Assembly (NCBI GenBank): GCA_902478865.1
Contig: CABSNA010000095.1
Coordinates: forward strand, 1 to 5,520
Reading direction: 5' to 3'
DNA length: 5,520 bases
From: an uncultured Collinsella sp.
GTDB taxonomy: Bacteria; Actinomycetota; Coriobacteriia; Coriobacteriales; Coriobacteriaceae
The notes under the pieces were generated by a model. It searched no databases. It saw nothing but the letters and a program-made list of their open reading frames with translations, and had not been told where the DNA came from. The position numbers were made by a program, and so were the translations under genes. Shown here one piece after another: positions 1 to 5,512 of the stretch; position 1 is the first letter of the stretch; every line of letters starts with the position of its first letter.

Positions 1-503
1 TTGCCGATCGAAGTGACAAAGACCATTGCCACGGAAAACGCACCATATACCACCGAGATGGCAAGCGAAGTTTGCTGCGGAGACAGAAGCTCGGGGATGT
101 ACGTCACGCCCACGGCGAGCAGTGCGCCCGAGACGGAGCCCAGGATGATGCGCGAGATGAACAGCACCTGGAAGTTGGGCGCCAACGCCATGACCAGGTT
201 GCCGAGCACAAAGACGATGCTGTAGCACACGAGCAGCTGGTAGCGGCGAAAACGCCCCGTACTGAGCGCGAGCACCGGCGTCGAGATAGCGTAGATCAGT
301 GCGAACACGCTAATAAGTTGGCCTGCGGTGGCAAGCGATACGCCGAGTTCCGTCGCTAGGTCGCTTTCGATGCCGATGACCACGAACTCGGAGCAGCCGA
401 GCGAGAATCCCAACAGCACGAGCAGCGCCAGGCAAAGATTGGTGCGCGCGGGGGAGAGCGCGGCGGCGGTTGACTTACTTTTTGGCGTGGTTGCGGCGGT
501 CAA
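1..503 (-). CDS. MFS transporter, DHA1/AraJ-like efflux family, N-terminal part (cut by window edge)
   Basis: Reading the minus strand gives an open frame of about 167 codons that runs off the left edge. It contains five evident hydrophobic helices: NLCLALLVLLGFSLGCSEF, then AGQLISVFALIYAISTPVLA, YQLLVCYSIVFVLGNLVMALA, FQVLFISRIILGSVSGALLAV and SLAISVVYGAFSVAMVF. The motif SEFVVIGIESDLATELGVS followed by AGQLIS and the short loop LSTGRFRRYQ (the DHA1 variant of MFS motif A between helices 2 and 3) is typical of AraJ/YdhP/PbuE-like proton-driven efflux permeases, normally about 390-410 residues in the cytoplasmic membrane. There is no ATG in the frame. A TTG at 503-501 has GGAG (512-515, minus strand) 8 nt upstream and is preferred. 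A GTG at 512-510 is in frame but lacks a Shine-Dalgarno. The gene is divergent from the gene at 764. Substrate (drug, sugar, nucleoside) cannot be told from half a protein. Confidence 0.85.
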   Translation of the reverse strand, partial: MTAATTPKSKSTAAALSPARTNLCLALLVLLGFSLGCSEFVVIGIESDLATELGVSLATAGQLISVFALIYAISTPVLALSTGRFRRYQLLVCYSIVFVLGNLVMALAPNFQVLFISRIILGSVSGALLAVGVTYIPELLSPQQTSLAISVVYGAFSVAMVFVTSIG

Positions 504-533
504 GGTTGTCACTCCAATGTCGCGTGAATAAGC

Positions 534-546
534 GGGATTCAATCCC
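534..546. promoter_or_regulatory. Perfect 13-bp palindrome just upstream of the MFS gene (possible operator)
   Basis: GGGATT-C-AATCCC is a perfect 6+1+6 inverted repeat 30 bp upstream of the preferred TTG start of the minus-strand MFS gene, where the promoter or 5' leader would lie. Small symmetric sites in this position often bind a local repressor, but no regulator gene is visible here. The palindrome is directly seen; the operator role is inference. Confidence 0.3.
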
Positions 547-559
547 TGCAACTCTAACA

Positions 560-594
560 GAATGTGACAAAGGGACAGTCTCTTTGTCACATTC
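560..594. repeat. Inverted repeat A: 13-bp perfect arms, 9-nt loop
   Basis: Arms 560-572 (GAATGTGACAAAG) and 582-594 (CTTTGTCACATTC) are exact reverse complements around the loop GGACAGTCT. It lies between two divergent genes, so it is not needed as a terminator, and it has no T-run after either arm. The size, perfection and GGGACAGT-type core resemble dispersed REP-like intergenic palindromes. Alternatively it is an operator for one of the two divergent genes. The structure is certain; the nature is not. Confidence 0.75.
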
Positions 595-612
595 GCGGCG
601 TGGCTACCGCCT

Positions 613-677
613 AAACCGTCACAACATTCGATGAAAATCTCGAAAACGAGGAAAAACGTCGAATGTTGTGACGGTTT
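613..677. repeat. Inverted repeat B: 19-bp perfect arms around a 27-nt spacer with an inner hairpin
   Basis: Arms 613-631 (AAACCGTCACAACATTCGA) and 659-677 are exact reverse complements. The 27-nt spacer, AT-rich compared with its surroundings, itself carries CTCG-AAAA-CGAG at 639-650, so a folded single strand would be a long stem topped by a small second hairpin. No run of T follows, and it sits between divergent genes 18 bp past repeat A, about 85 bp before the start at 764. This architecture fits a small non-autonomous palindromic element (REP/MITE-like) or a structured leader; it does not look like a normal terminator. Confidence 0.75.
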
Positions 678-716
678 TCGTGTCCGGCGCGGGTGGGCTT
701 CGGTGCCGTCTGGGGG

Positions 717-722
717 TATAAG
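717..722 (+). promoter_or_regulatory. Candidate -10 box for the gene at 764
   Basis: TATAAG at 717-722 is the only good match to a -10 hexamer (TATAAT) between repeat B and the start codon at 764. The sequence about 17 bp upstream (694-699, TGGGCT) is a poor -35. This would give a leader of about 35 nt. Weak, based on pattern only. Confidence 0.25.
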
Positions 723-763
723 ACTAGCGAGTGTTTATTTGCGAGGCCTAAGGGGCGCCCCGT

Positions 764-1633
764 ATGGATATCGATAACTTTGAATGGTGGTATAGCGAGG
801 GCGAGGCTCCGGACGAGGAGTGGGACGAGCCCGCGTCGCGTGACGTGTCGAGCGACGAGGACGAGACCGGCAACGATGCCGCTGTCGAGCCTGATGCCGC
901 CTCCGATGCCGCCGAGCCCCTGACCTTTGAGCAGGCTTGGGCCCAAGCCGAGGCCGATGAGGCTAAGGCCGATGCCACGGCCACACTCGGTGAGCCGGCG
1001 GACATGTCCATCTCGCCGGCCAAGACCCCGCAGCCGCGCCATAACATCGACCCCGACAGCACGGCATCCTTCAGTATTCTCGACGTGCCCTCGCAGGGTG
1101 CTCAGGCGCCCGCGCCCACACGTCGTCCCAATCTGTCTCGCGAGGAAGATGCAGGACGTCGCTCTCCGCTCGGCCCCATCCTTATCGCCTTCATGGCCGG
1201 CGTTATCGCATGCTCGGTAATTGGAAACGTCTGGAGCCATGTTGAACAACAGCGAAAAGACGCCGCCAAGGTCGAGATGTCTATCGAGCAATCGCTCGGC
1301 CGCACGCGCTCGGTACATGTGTCGGTCGAGGTCAAGGACGGCGCGACGTGGGACACCGCGCGCGACGACAGCCAAATGCTCATCCACATCGTGGGGCGCA
1401 CGCTCAAAGGGCAGACGATTGACGAGTATCAATACGTCAATTCCGCTGGTGACGGCATCGAACTTAAGCCCGGCGACTACGAGCTCACCGTCGATGAACC
1501 GCCCGTCGCCACCGACGGCACGCGCTTCCGTGCCTCAAAGCGCATGGTCCCCGTGAGCTTTAACTCACAGGCGCCCGACACGGTCGACACCACACCGCAG
1601 GGCGGGTTCGACCTTTACGTGGATACCCAGTAG
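764..1633 (+). CDS. Hypothetical single-pass membrane protein with acidic N-terminal region
   Basis: I do not recognise the family. The 289-residue product has three parts. Residues 1-130 are low-complexity, strongly acidic and rich in Ala/Pro (many D/E, few aromatic residues after the initial FEWWY), probably disordered and cytoplasmic. Residues about 135-157 (PLGPILIAFMAGVIACSVIGNVW) form one membrane helix preceded by GRR, which by the positive-inside rule places the N-terminus inside. Residues 158-289 form an extracytoplasmic domain beginning with a short charged helix (HVEQQRKDAAKVEMSIEQSL), then beta-like stretches (VHVSVEVKDG, MLIHIVGRTL, IELKPGDYELTVDEPP, GGFDLYVDT); the GDYELTVD stretch is reminiscent of prealbumin/CnaB-like folds. 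ATG 764 has AGGGG (751-755) 8 nt upstream; that site lies in the perfect palindrome GGGGCGCCCC (752-761), which might lower its access. It stands alone: 113 nt to the next gene, no partner gene that reveals a role. Confidence 0.8.
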   Translation: MDIDNFEWWYSEGEAPDEEWDEPASRDVSSDEDETGNDAAVEPDAASDAAEPLTFEQAWAQAEADEAKADATATLGEPADMSISPAKTPQPRHNIDPDSTASFSILDVPSQGAQAPAPTRRPNLSREEDAGRRSPLGPILIAFMAGVIACSVIGNVWSHVEQQRKDAAKVEMSIEQSLGRTRSVHVSVEVKDGATWDTARDDSQMLIHIVGRTLKGQTIDEYQYVNSAGDGIELKPGDYELTVDEPPVATDGTRFRASKRMVPVSFNSQAPDTVDTTPQGGFDLYVDTQ

Positions 1634-1677
1634 GTGCTCGCCGCTCATTCCGCTATGACTACTCAATAATCGCCTGC

Positions 1678-1726
1678 TGTCCCGTCCCGCCGCCAAGAGT
1701 GGGACAATAGCCCTCGACACTATTGT
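1678..1726 (+). other. Two overlapping, mutually exclusive hairpins before the epimerase gene
   Basis: TGTCCC (1678-1683) can pair with GGGACA (1701-1706). ACAATAG (1704-1710) can pair with CTATTGT (1720-1726), and this second hairpin is followed by TTATTTTT. The ACA at 1704-1706 is used by both, so only one can form. The second may be a weak terminator for the preceding gene or a leader attenuator for the epimerase; stems of 6-7 bp could also arise by chance. Confidence 0.25.
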
Positions 1727-1746
1727 TTATTTTTGGAGGAAGTAGC

Positions 1747-2640
1747 ATGTCTACCGTCACTACCATCAAGCGCGGCGGCCTCACCGCGGCCATCGATTCC
1801 ATGGGCGCCCAGCTCACGAGCCTTGCCCTCAACGGCAACGAGTATCTGTGGCAGGGCGACCCGGCCTTTTGGGGCAAGCACGCGCCCATCCTGTTCCCTA
1901 TTGTGGGCTCGCTGCGCAACAACACGGCAACGTCTGCGGCCGGCACCTGCGAGATGCCGCGCCACGGACTCGCGCGCATTGTCGAGCACAAGCTGGTCGA
2001 GGTTTCGGAGGACGGCTCCTCGGTAACGTACGAGATTACCGATACGCCCGAGTCGCTCAAGGCGTTCCCGTTCCACTTTAAGCTCAACATGACCTATGCC
2101 TTGACCGGCGACGCCACCCTCACGCAGACCTTTGCCGTCACCAACACCGGCGACGTGGACCTGCCGTTCTCGGTGGGCGGCCACCCCGCATTTAACGTGC
2201 CCGCCCCCGGTGCCGAGGACGAGGCGTTCGAGGATTACGAGCTGGCGTTTACCGAGGCTTGGACTAACGAGGCTCCTATCATCACGCCCGACGGTCTTAT
2301 GACGTTTGAGGGCAGCTACAAGGCGCCCGATAACTCTGACGTGCTGCCCATCACGCACCGTAGCTTCGATAACGATGCCATCATGTTCACCGATACTCCG
2401 GGCTCCACGCTCACGCTGCGCGGCCGTAAGTCGGGCCACGGCGTCAAGATCGACTTTGAGGGCTTTAAGTACATTGGCGTGTGGTCTGCCGCCAACGACG
2501 CTCCGTTTGTGGCACTCGAGCCTTGGACCGGTCACACCACCATGGACACCGAGGACGACGTTTTTGAGCACAAGGCCAACACCATTACGCTGGCGCCGGG
2601 CGAGACGGACGTCCGCAGCTTTAGCGTCACTTTGCTCTAG
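1747..2640 (+). CDS. Aldose 1-epimerase family protein, LacX/YeaD-like
   Basis: The 297-residue product belongs to the aldose 1-epimerase (mutarotase) superfamily, cytosolic enzymes that interconvert alpha and beta anomers of hexoses or of phosphosugars. The family frame is complete: GAQLTSLALNGNEYLWQGDPAFWG (20-43), the PILFPIVGSLRN segment, the first catalytic His in MPRHGLAR (H73, with R77), the second His in FSVGGHPAFNVP (H146) and the catalytic Glu in VALEPWTG (E258), ending with the ITLAPGE strand typical of LacX/YeaD members rather than GalM. No signal peptide is present, and length is normal for the subfamily. ATG 1747 is preferred because GGAGGA (1735-1740) lies 6 nt upstream; an in-frame TTG at 1723 has no such site. 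It appears monocistronic, with a hairpin right after the stop and a terminator at 2712. The actual sugar substrate is not determined; there is no sugar operon next to it. Confidence 0.93.
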   Translation: MSTVTTIKRGGLTAAIDSMGAQLTSLALNGNEYLWQGDPAFWGKHAPILFPIVGSLRNNTATSAAGTCEMPRHGLARIVEHKLVEVSEDGSSVTYEITDTPESLKAFPFHFKLNMTYALTGDATLTQTFAVTNTGDVDLPFSVGGHPAFNVPAPGAEDEAFEDYELAFTEAWTNEAPIITPDGLMTFEGSYKAPDNSDVLPITHRSFDNDAIMFTDTPGSTLTLRGRKSGHGVKIDFEGFKYIGVWSAANDAPFVALEPWTGHTTMDTEDDVFEHKANTITLAPGETDVRSFSVTLL

Positions 2641-2645
2641 AGGTT

Positions 2646-2667
2646 CCGCCGTTCTGACGAACGGCGG
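2646..2667 (+). other. Perfect 9-bp stem-loop just after the epimerase stop codon
   Basis: CCGCCGTTC-TGAC-GAACGGCGG forms a GC-rich 9-bp stem with a 4-nt loop starting 6 nt after the TAG stop. It has no T-tract, so on its own it is not a standard intrinsic terminator. It may protect the 3' end of the mRNA or slow polymerase before the terminator at 2712. It lies in a 293-bp non-coding stretch (2641-2933). Confidence 0.5.
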
Positions 2668-2711
2668 GCCGGTCGACGCTGCGCGCCACCCAGAGCGACA
2701 ATTTGTCATTC

Positions 2712-2753
2712 AAAAGGCAAGGTATGACCAGAAGGTCTATGCCTTGCCTTTTT
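2712..2753 (+). terminator. Rho-independent terminator of the epimerase gene
   Basis: AAAAGGCAAGG (2712-2722) pairs with the CCTTGCCTTTT of 2742-2752, and inside it GACC (2726-2729) pairs with GGTC (2734-2737) around AGAA, with a small internal bulge. The stem runs straight into five T residues (2749-2753). It sits about 70 bp after the epimerase stop and ahead of the ABC operon, so it separates the two transcription units. A run of four A residues at the 5' foot could give some activity in the other direction. Confidence 0.85.
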
Positions 2754-2759
2754 CATGCC

Positions 2760-2815
2760 TAGTCGTTGGGGACGTTCTTGTTTGACTAGTCGTTTAAGAA
2801 CGTCCCCAACGACTA
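2760..2815. repeat. Inverted repeat C: 20-bp perfect arms, 16-nt loop
   Basis: Arms 2760-2779 (TAGTCGTTGGGGACGTTCTT) and 2796-2815 are exact reverse complements. The 16-nt loop contains the 8-bp palindrome GACTAGTC (2784-2791) and a second copy of CTAGTCGTT (2786-2794; the first is at 2759-2767), so the loop looks like a partial copy of the arm foot. There is no T-run after it, and a good terminator already lies 6 bp upstream. Its form fits a REP/BIME-like or MITE-like element inserted between transcription units; a binding site or structured leader for the ABC operon is the alternative. Confidence 0.78.
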
Positions 2816-2839
2816 CCAATCGTTTTCGGTTCGTAAACT

Positions 2840-2866
2840 TGCATATATGCATTTATATATGCATTT
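2840..2866. promoter_or_regulatory. 12-bp tandem repeat with palindrome; probable promoter/operator of the ABC operon
   Basis: ATATATGCATTT occurs twice in perfect tandem (2843-2854, 2855-2866). The left side also forms the perfect 12-bp palindrome TGCATATATGCA (2840-2851), and 2848-2865 is an 18-bp palindrome with one mismatched pair (ATGCAT arms). This is a very AT-rich island in GC-rich DNA, about 70-95 bp before the lipoprotein start, and it offers TATATA-like -10 sequences (for example 2854-2859). The symmetric TGCAT half-sites loosely recall ARG boxes bound by ArgR in actinobacteria, which would suit an amino-acid importer, but the spacing does not match a standard box. Repeat and palindromes are seen; promoter and regulator identity are inference. 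Confidence 0.45.
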
Positions 2867-2933
2867 GCTGGAGGTAGCGCTGAGCGGTATCCTGTTAAGT
2901 CGTCAGCATACGATTCAACAGGGAAGGCAGATT

Positions 2934-3860
2934 ATGCATTCTCCCCAACAGTGCGATGCGCAGACCCAGCCGGTATGCAGCCGTCGCATCTTTTTGGGAA
3001 GCGCTCTCGCTGCGAGCGCTTCCGTCGTCGCCGGCGCGCTCGCCGGCTGTCAGCGCCCGTCCACGCTCAAGGCGGTTCAGCCCACGACGGGCGGCGGTCG
3101 CGACGACCTGTCCGATTCCGTGATCGGCAAGGATAAGATCCGCATCGGCATGGAGGCGGCCTACGCCCCGTACAACTGGCAGGTTTCCGAAGCCAGTGAA
3201 TACACCATCCCCATCGACAACGTGCAGGGTGCCTATGCCGATGGCTACGACGTGCAGATCGCCGAGATCGTCTGCAAAGCCCTCGGTGGCGAGCCCGTTG
3301 CCGTCAAGCAGAGCTTCTCGGGCCTTATCGATTCGCTCAACAACGGACAGATCGACCTCATCATCGCCGGCATGAGCGCCACGCCCGAGCGCGAGGAGTC
3401 CGTCGGCTTCTCCGACCCGTACTTCATTGGCTACTTTGGCCTGTTCGTAAAAGAGGGTTCCCCCTACCAAAACGCCACCAAGCTCAGCGACTTTAGCGGT
3501 GCCACGGTACTCGGCCAAAAGGACACCATGCTCGACACCGTCATCGACGAGATCCCGGGCGTTGTGCACAAAAATCCGGTCGATTCGGTTCCCACAGTGT
3601 TTTCGAACCTGCTGCAGGGCACGTGCGACGCCGTGACCTACAACACCGAGAACGAGAAGGGCTATATGGCCCAAAATCCGGGCATTGTCCCTATTCATTT
3701 TGCCGAGGGCGAGGGCTTTAAGCAGGAGGTCGCGGCAAATGTCGGTTGCCGCAAGGGCTCGGACAAACTGCTTAAGCTCATCGACAAGGCACTCAAGGGC
3801 ATTAGCCAAGAGGAGCGCGACCAAATGTGGGACGCGTGCCTCGACCGTCAGCCGGCATAG
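2934..3860 (+). CDS. ABC transporter substrate-binding lipoprotein, polar amino-acid family (SBP_bac_3)
   Basis: The 308-residue product is the extracellular binding subunit of an amino-acid importer. Residues 16-39 form a lipoprotein signal with a twin-arginine-like motif (SRRIFLGS, residues 16-23), a hydrophobic stretch and the lipobox LAGC; Cys39 would be lipidated. The mature part is a family 3 binding protein: IRIGMEAAYAPYNW (70-82), GYDVQIAEIVCKAL (104-117, close to the family signature but with Gln at the usual acidic position), SFSGLIDSLNNGQIDLIIAGMSATPEREESVGFSDPY (127-163). Arg153 in TPERE is the expected ligand-carboxylate contact, Ser148/Thr150 neighbour it, and Asp232 (CDAVTYNTE) matches the amino-group ligand position. 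ATG 2934 is chosen because GGGAAGG (2921-2927) lies 6 nt upstream and the signal peptide then begins correctly. An in-frame ATG at 2847 would add 29 unlikely residues; a GGAGG at 2870-2874 has no normal start codon after it. First gene of the operon; which amino acid is bound is not known. Confidence 0.93.
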   Translation: MHSPQQCDAQTQPVCSRRIFLGSALAASASVVAGALAGCQRPSTLKAVQPTTGGGRDDLSDSVIGKDKIRIGMEAAYAPYNWQVSEASEYTIPIDNVQGAYADGYDVQIAEIVCKALGGEPVAVKQSFSGLIDSLNNGQIDLIIAGMSATPEREESVGFSDPYFIGYFGLFVKEGSPYQNATKLSDFSGATVLGQKDTMLDTVIDEIPGVVHKNPVDSVPTVFSNLLQGTCDAVTYNTENEKGYMAQNPGIVPIHFAEGEGFKQEVAANVGCRKGSDKLLKLIDKALKGISQEERDQMWDACLDRQPA

Positions 3861-3869
3861 GGAGGCAGC

Positions 3870-5018
3870 ATGAAAACCATCAATCGTCTGGCCTCCTTTA
3901 TCAAGGCCGACCACCGTTATGTGTACCTGGGCACGAGCGTTATCGCGGCGCTCGGCCTGGCGTTTAGCCAGCGCAACCCCACGCCGCTGAGCTTCTTGGC
4001 GCCTACGGGCGTGTTCCAAGATTGTCTTTGGGCGATTCTTTGGGCCTGGCTCGTCGTGTCGGCGGCGGCGCTGGTCACCAAGCTTATGCACTGGAGCGAC
4101 TATCGCGAAACGTCGCCGTTCGCATCCGAGCGTTTCCGTCGTGGAGCACGCCTGGGCAGCTACGTCGTGGTCGCCATCGCGGCGATCTTTTTCGTGGACC
4201 GCTGCGTCATGTCGTTTATCGACCTGGTGCAGGTGAGTATTGTCTCGGACTCCAACCCCAGCGACTTTTTGTCGAGCCTGGTCTACATGACCTACAAGAG
4301 CGGGGACTTCTTCATTCGCGGTATCGAGATCACCATCGCGCTTGCCACCTTCGGCACTGTCATCGCATTCTTCCTGGCACTGCTCTTTGTGTTCCTGCGT
4401 ATTCAGACGTTCGACCGCGTGGATAACGACCTGGTGCGCTTCTTTAAGAGTATCGGCCGCGGCTTTGCGACCGTCTACTCCACCATCGTGCGCGGCACGC
4501 CCATGATGGTCCAGGGTCTGCTCATCTATTACGCGGGCTTCACCGTTTTGCGCGGCATGGGCTTCGAGACCGCTCAGGCCAACCAGATTTGGAGCACCTT
4601 CACCGCCGGCCTCGTTACCATCTCGCTCAACTCCACCGCCTACATGATGGAGGTCCTGCGCGGCGGCATCGAGTCCATCGATTCCGGCCAGGCCGAGGCA
4701 GCACGCTCGCTGGGCCTGTCGCAGTGGCAAGCCATGCGCAAAGTCGTGTTCCCCCAGGGCATTAAAAACGCGATTCCGGCGCTCACCAACGAGCTCATCA
4801 TCAACATCAAGGATTCGTCGGTGCTCTCGGTCATCGGCGTGTTCGACCTTATGTACGCTACTACCACGGTCGCCGGCGTGTACTACCGCCAGATGGAGGT
4901 CTACTGCGTGGCACTCGTGGTCTACCTGATCCTGACGCTCGTGGCGAGCCGCCTGCTCGAGGCCTTTGGCAAAAAGCTCGGCGCCGAGGCTCCTGCCACG
5001 CTGCCCAGCTCCAACTAG
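3870..5018 (+). CDS. ABC transporter permease, polar amino-acid (HisM/GlnP-like) family, with N-terminal extension
   Basis: The 382-residue product is the membrane channel subunit. The C-terminal 235 residues are a standard polar amino-acid permease core: first core helix FIRGIEITIALATFGTVIAFFLALLFVFLR (148-177), the RGTPMMVQ motif (208-215), a helix near 240-260, the cytoplasmic coupling loop QAEAARSLGLSQWQAMRKVVFPQGIKNAIPAL (274-305; EAA motif with invariant Gly282) that docks on the ATPase, and final helices around 314-334 and 343-362. Ahead of it about 145 residues hold three more likely helices (around 18-34, 48-72 and 94-120), so the protein is roughly 150 residues longer than the usual 215-240. 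ATG 3870 has GGGAGG (3860-3865) 4 nt upstream, overlapping the end of the lipoprotein stop codon; the gap between genes is 9 nt, which indicates co-transcription and probably coupled translation. Confidence 0.93.
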   Translation: MKTINRLASFIKADHRYVYLGTSVIAALGLAFSQRNPTPLSFLAPTGVFQDCLWAILWAWLVVSAAALVTKLMHWSDYRETSPFASERFRRGARLGSYVVVAIAAIFFVDRCVMSFIDLVQVSIVSDSNPSDFLSSLVYMTYKSGDFFIRGIEITIALATFGTVIAFFLALLFVFLRIQTFDRVDNDLVRFFKSIGRGFATVYSTIVRGTPMMVQGLLIYYAGFTVLRGMGFETAQANQIWSTFTAGLVTISLNSTAYMMEVLRGGIESIDSGQAEAARSLGLSQWQAMRKVVFPQGIKNAIPALTNELIINIKDSSVLSVIGVFDLMYATTTVAGVYYRQMEVYCVALVVYLILTLVASRLLEAFGKKLGAEAPATLPSSN

Positions 5019-5040
5019 GCTCAAGACGAGGAGAATCATC

Positions 5041-5478
5041 ATGGCAGATACCGCTACTACCGGCGCCGCGGCCGCCGTTCAGACCAATGAGCCGCTCATC
5101 CGCGTCGAGGGCCTGCGCAAGAGCTTCGGTTCGCTCGAGGTGCTCAAGGGCATCGACCTGTCCGTCAATCCTGGCGAGGTCGTCACTATTATTGGCGCCT
5201 CGGGCTCGGGTAAATCGACCTTTCTGCGCTGCCTCAACCTGCTCGAGACCCCGGACGCGGGCCACATCTGGTTCCACGGCCAGGACCTCACGGCCGAGCG
5301 TTGCAACATCAACAAGCTGCGCGAGGACATCGGCATGGTGTTCCAGGGCTTTAACCTGTTCAACAACATGGACGTGCTCGACAACTGCACGCTCGCGCCC
5401 GTCACGCTCAAAAAGATGAGCAAGGCCGAGGCCGAGAAGGTCGCGATGGAGCATCTGACGAGCGTGGGGCTCGAGAAG
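5041..5478 (+). CDS. ABC transporter ATP-binding protein, polar amino-acid (GlnQ/HisP-like) family, 3' end missing
   Basis: The visible 146 residues are the first part of the ATPase that powers the importer from the cytoplasmic face. After a low-complexity tail (residues 1-18, Ala/Thr-rich) comes LIRVEGLRKSFGSLEVLKGIDL (19-40), Walker A GASGSGKS (52-59, Lys58), RCLNLLETPDAGHI, and the Q-loop IGMVFQGFNLFNNMDVLDN (97-115, Gln102). The family usually has FNLFPHMTVL here. The signature LSGGQ, Walker B and switch His are absent because the genomic sequence ends at 5478; the full protein would be about 240-260 residues. ATG 5041 has GAGGAG (5028-5033) 7 nt upstream and starts 22 nt after the permease stop, so it is in the same operon. 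Codons read beyond 5478 (LSLIHISEPTRRS) are adapter translation and not protein. Confidence 0.93.
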
Positions 5479-5512
5479 CTGTCTCTTATACACATCTCCG
5501 AGCCCACGAGAC
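5479..5512 (+). other. Illumina Nextera transposase adapter (read-2 side), sequencing artefact
   Basis: The 19-bp Tn5 mosaic-end reverse complement CTGTCTCTTATACACATCT occupies 5479-5497 and is followed at 5498-5512 by CCGAGCCCACGAGAC, together the standard Nextera read-2 adapter as seen on read-through. It matches without a mismatch. Translated in the ATPase frame it gives the well-known false peptide LSLIHISEPTRRS. It is not a natural transposon: no transposase or second end is present. The first one or two bases could coincide with genomic bases. Confidence 0.97.

Noticed and set aside
1..531. Plus-strand frames of 67-95 codons at the left edge
   Set aside because: The minus strand here encodes a clear MFS transporter with five membrane helices; the plus frames have no family features.
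560..677. CRISPR array or terminator reading of the palindromes
   Set aside because: The repeats are two different inverted repeats, not regularly spaced direct repeats with spacers, and they lack T-runs and lie between divergent genes.
611..1432. A 273-codon minus-strand frame opposite the membrane protein gene
   Set aside because: It starts inside the coding region and runs into inverted repeat B. The plus frame has a Shine-Dalgarno, a sensible membrane helix and better third-position G/C use.
1720..2709. A 329-codon minus-strand frame opposite the aldose epimerase
   Set aside because: It is a shadow of the epimerase, whose catalytic motifs are all intact on the plus strand.
2847..2933. 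N-terminal extension or leader peptide starting at ATG 2847 or 2859
   Set aside because: Neither ATG has a Shine-Dalgarno, both lie in the palindromic AT-rich island, and the 29 extra residues would precede and spoil the lipoprotein signal. ATG 2934 has a good site.
2895..5042. A 715-codon open frame on the minus strand across the ABC operon
   Set aside because: It lies antisense to two well-recognised genes and its product is rich in His/Arg/Asp/Gly with no known domain. Long stop-free antisense frames are common in GC-rich coding DNA.
5479..5497. Tn5-type mosaic end as evidence of a natural transposon
   Set aside because: It is followed by synthetic Nextera adapter and barcode bases and ends the contig; no transposase or paired end is present.
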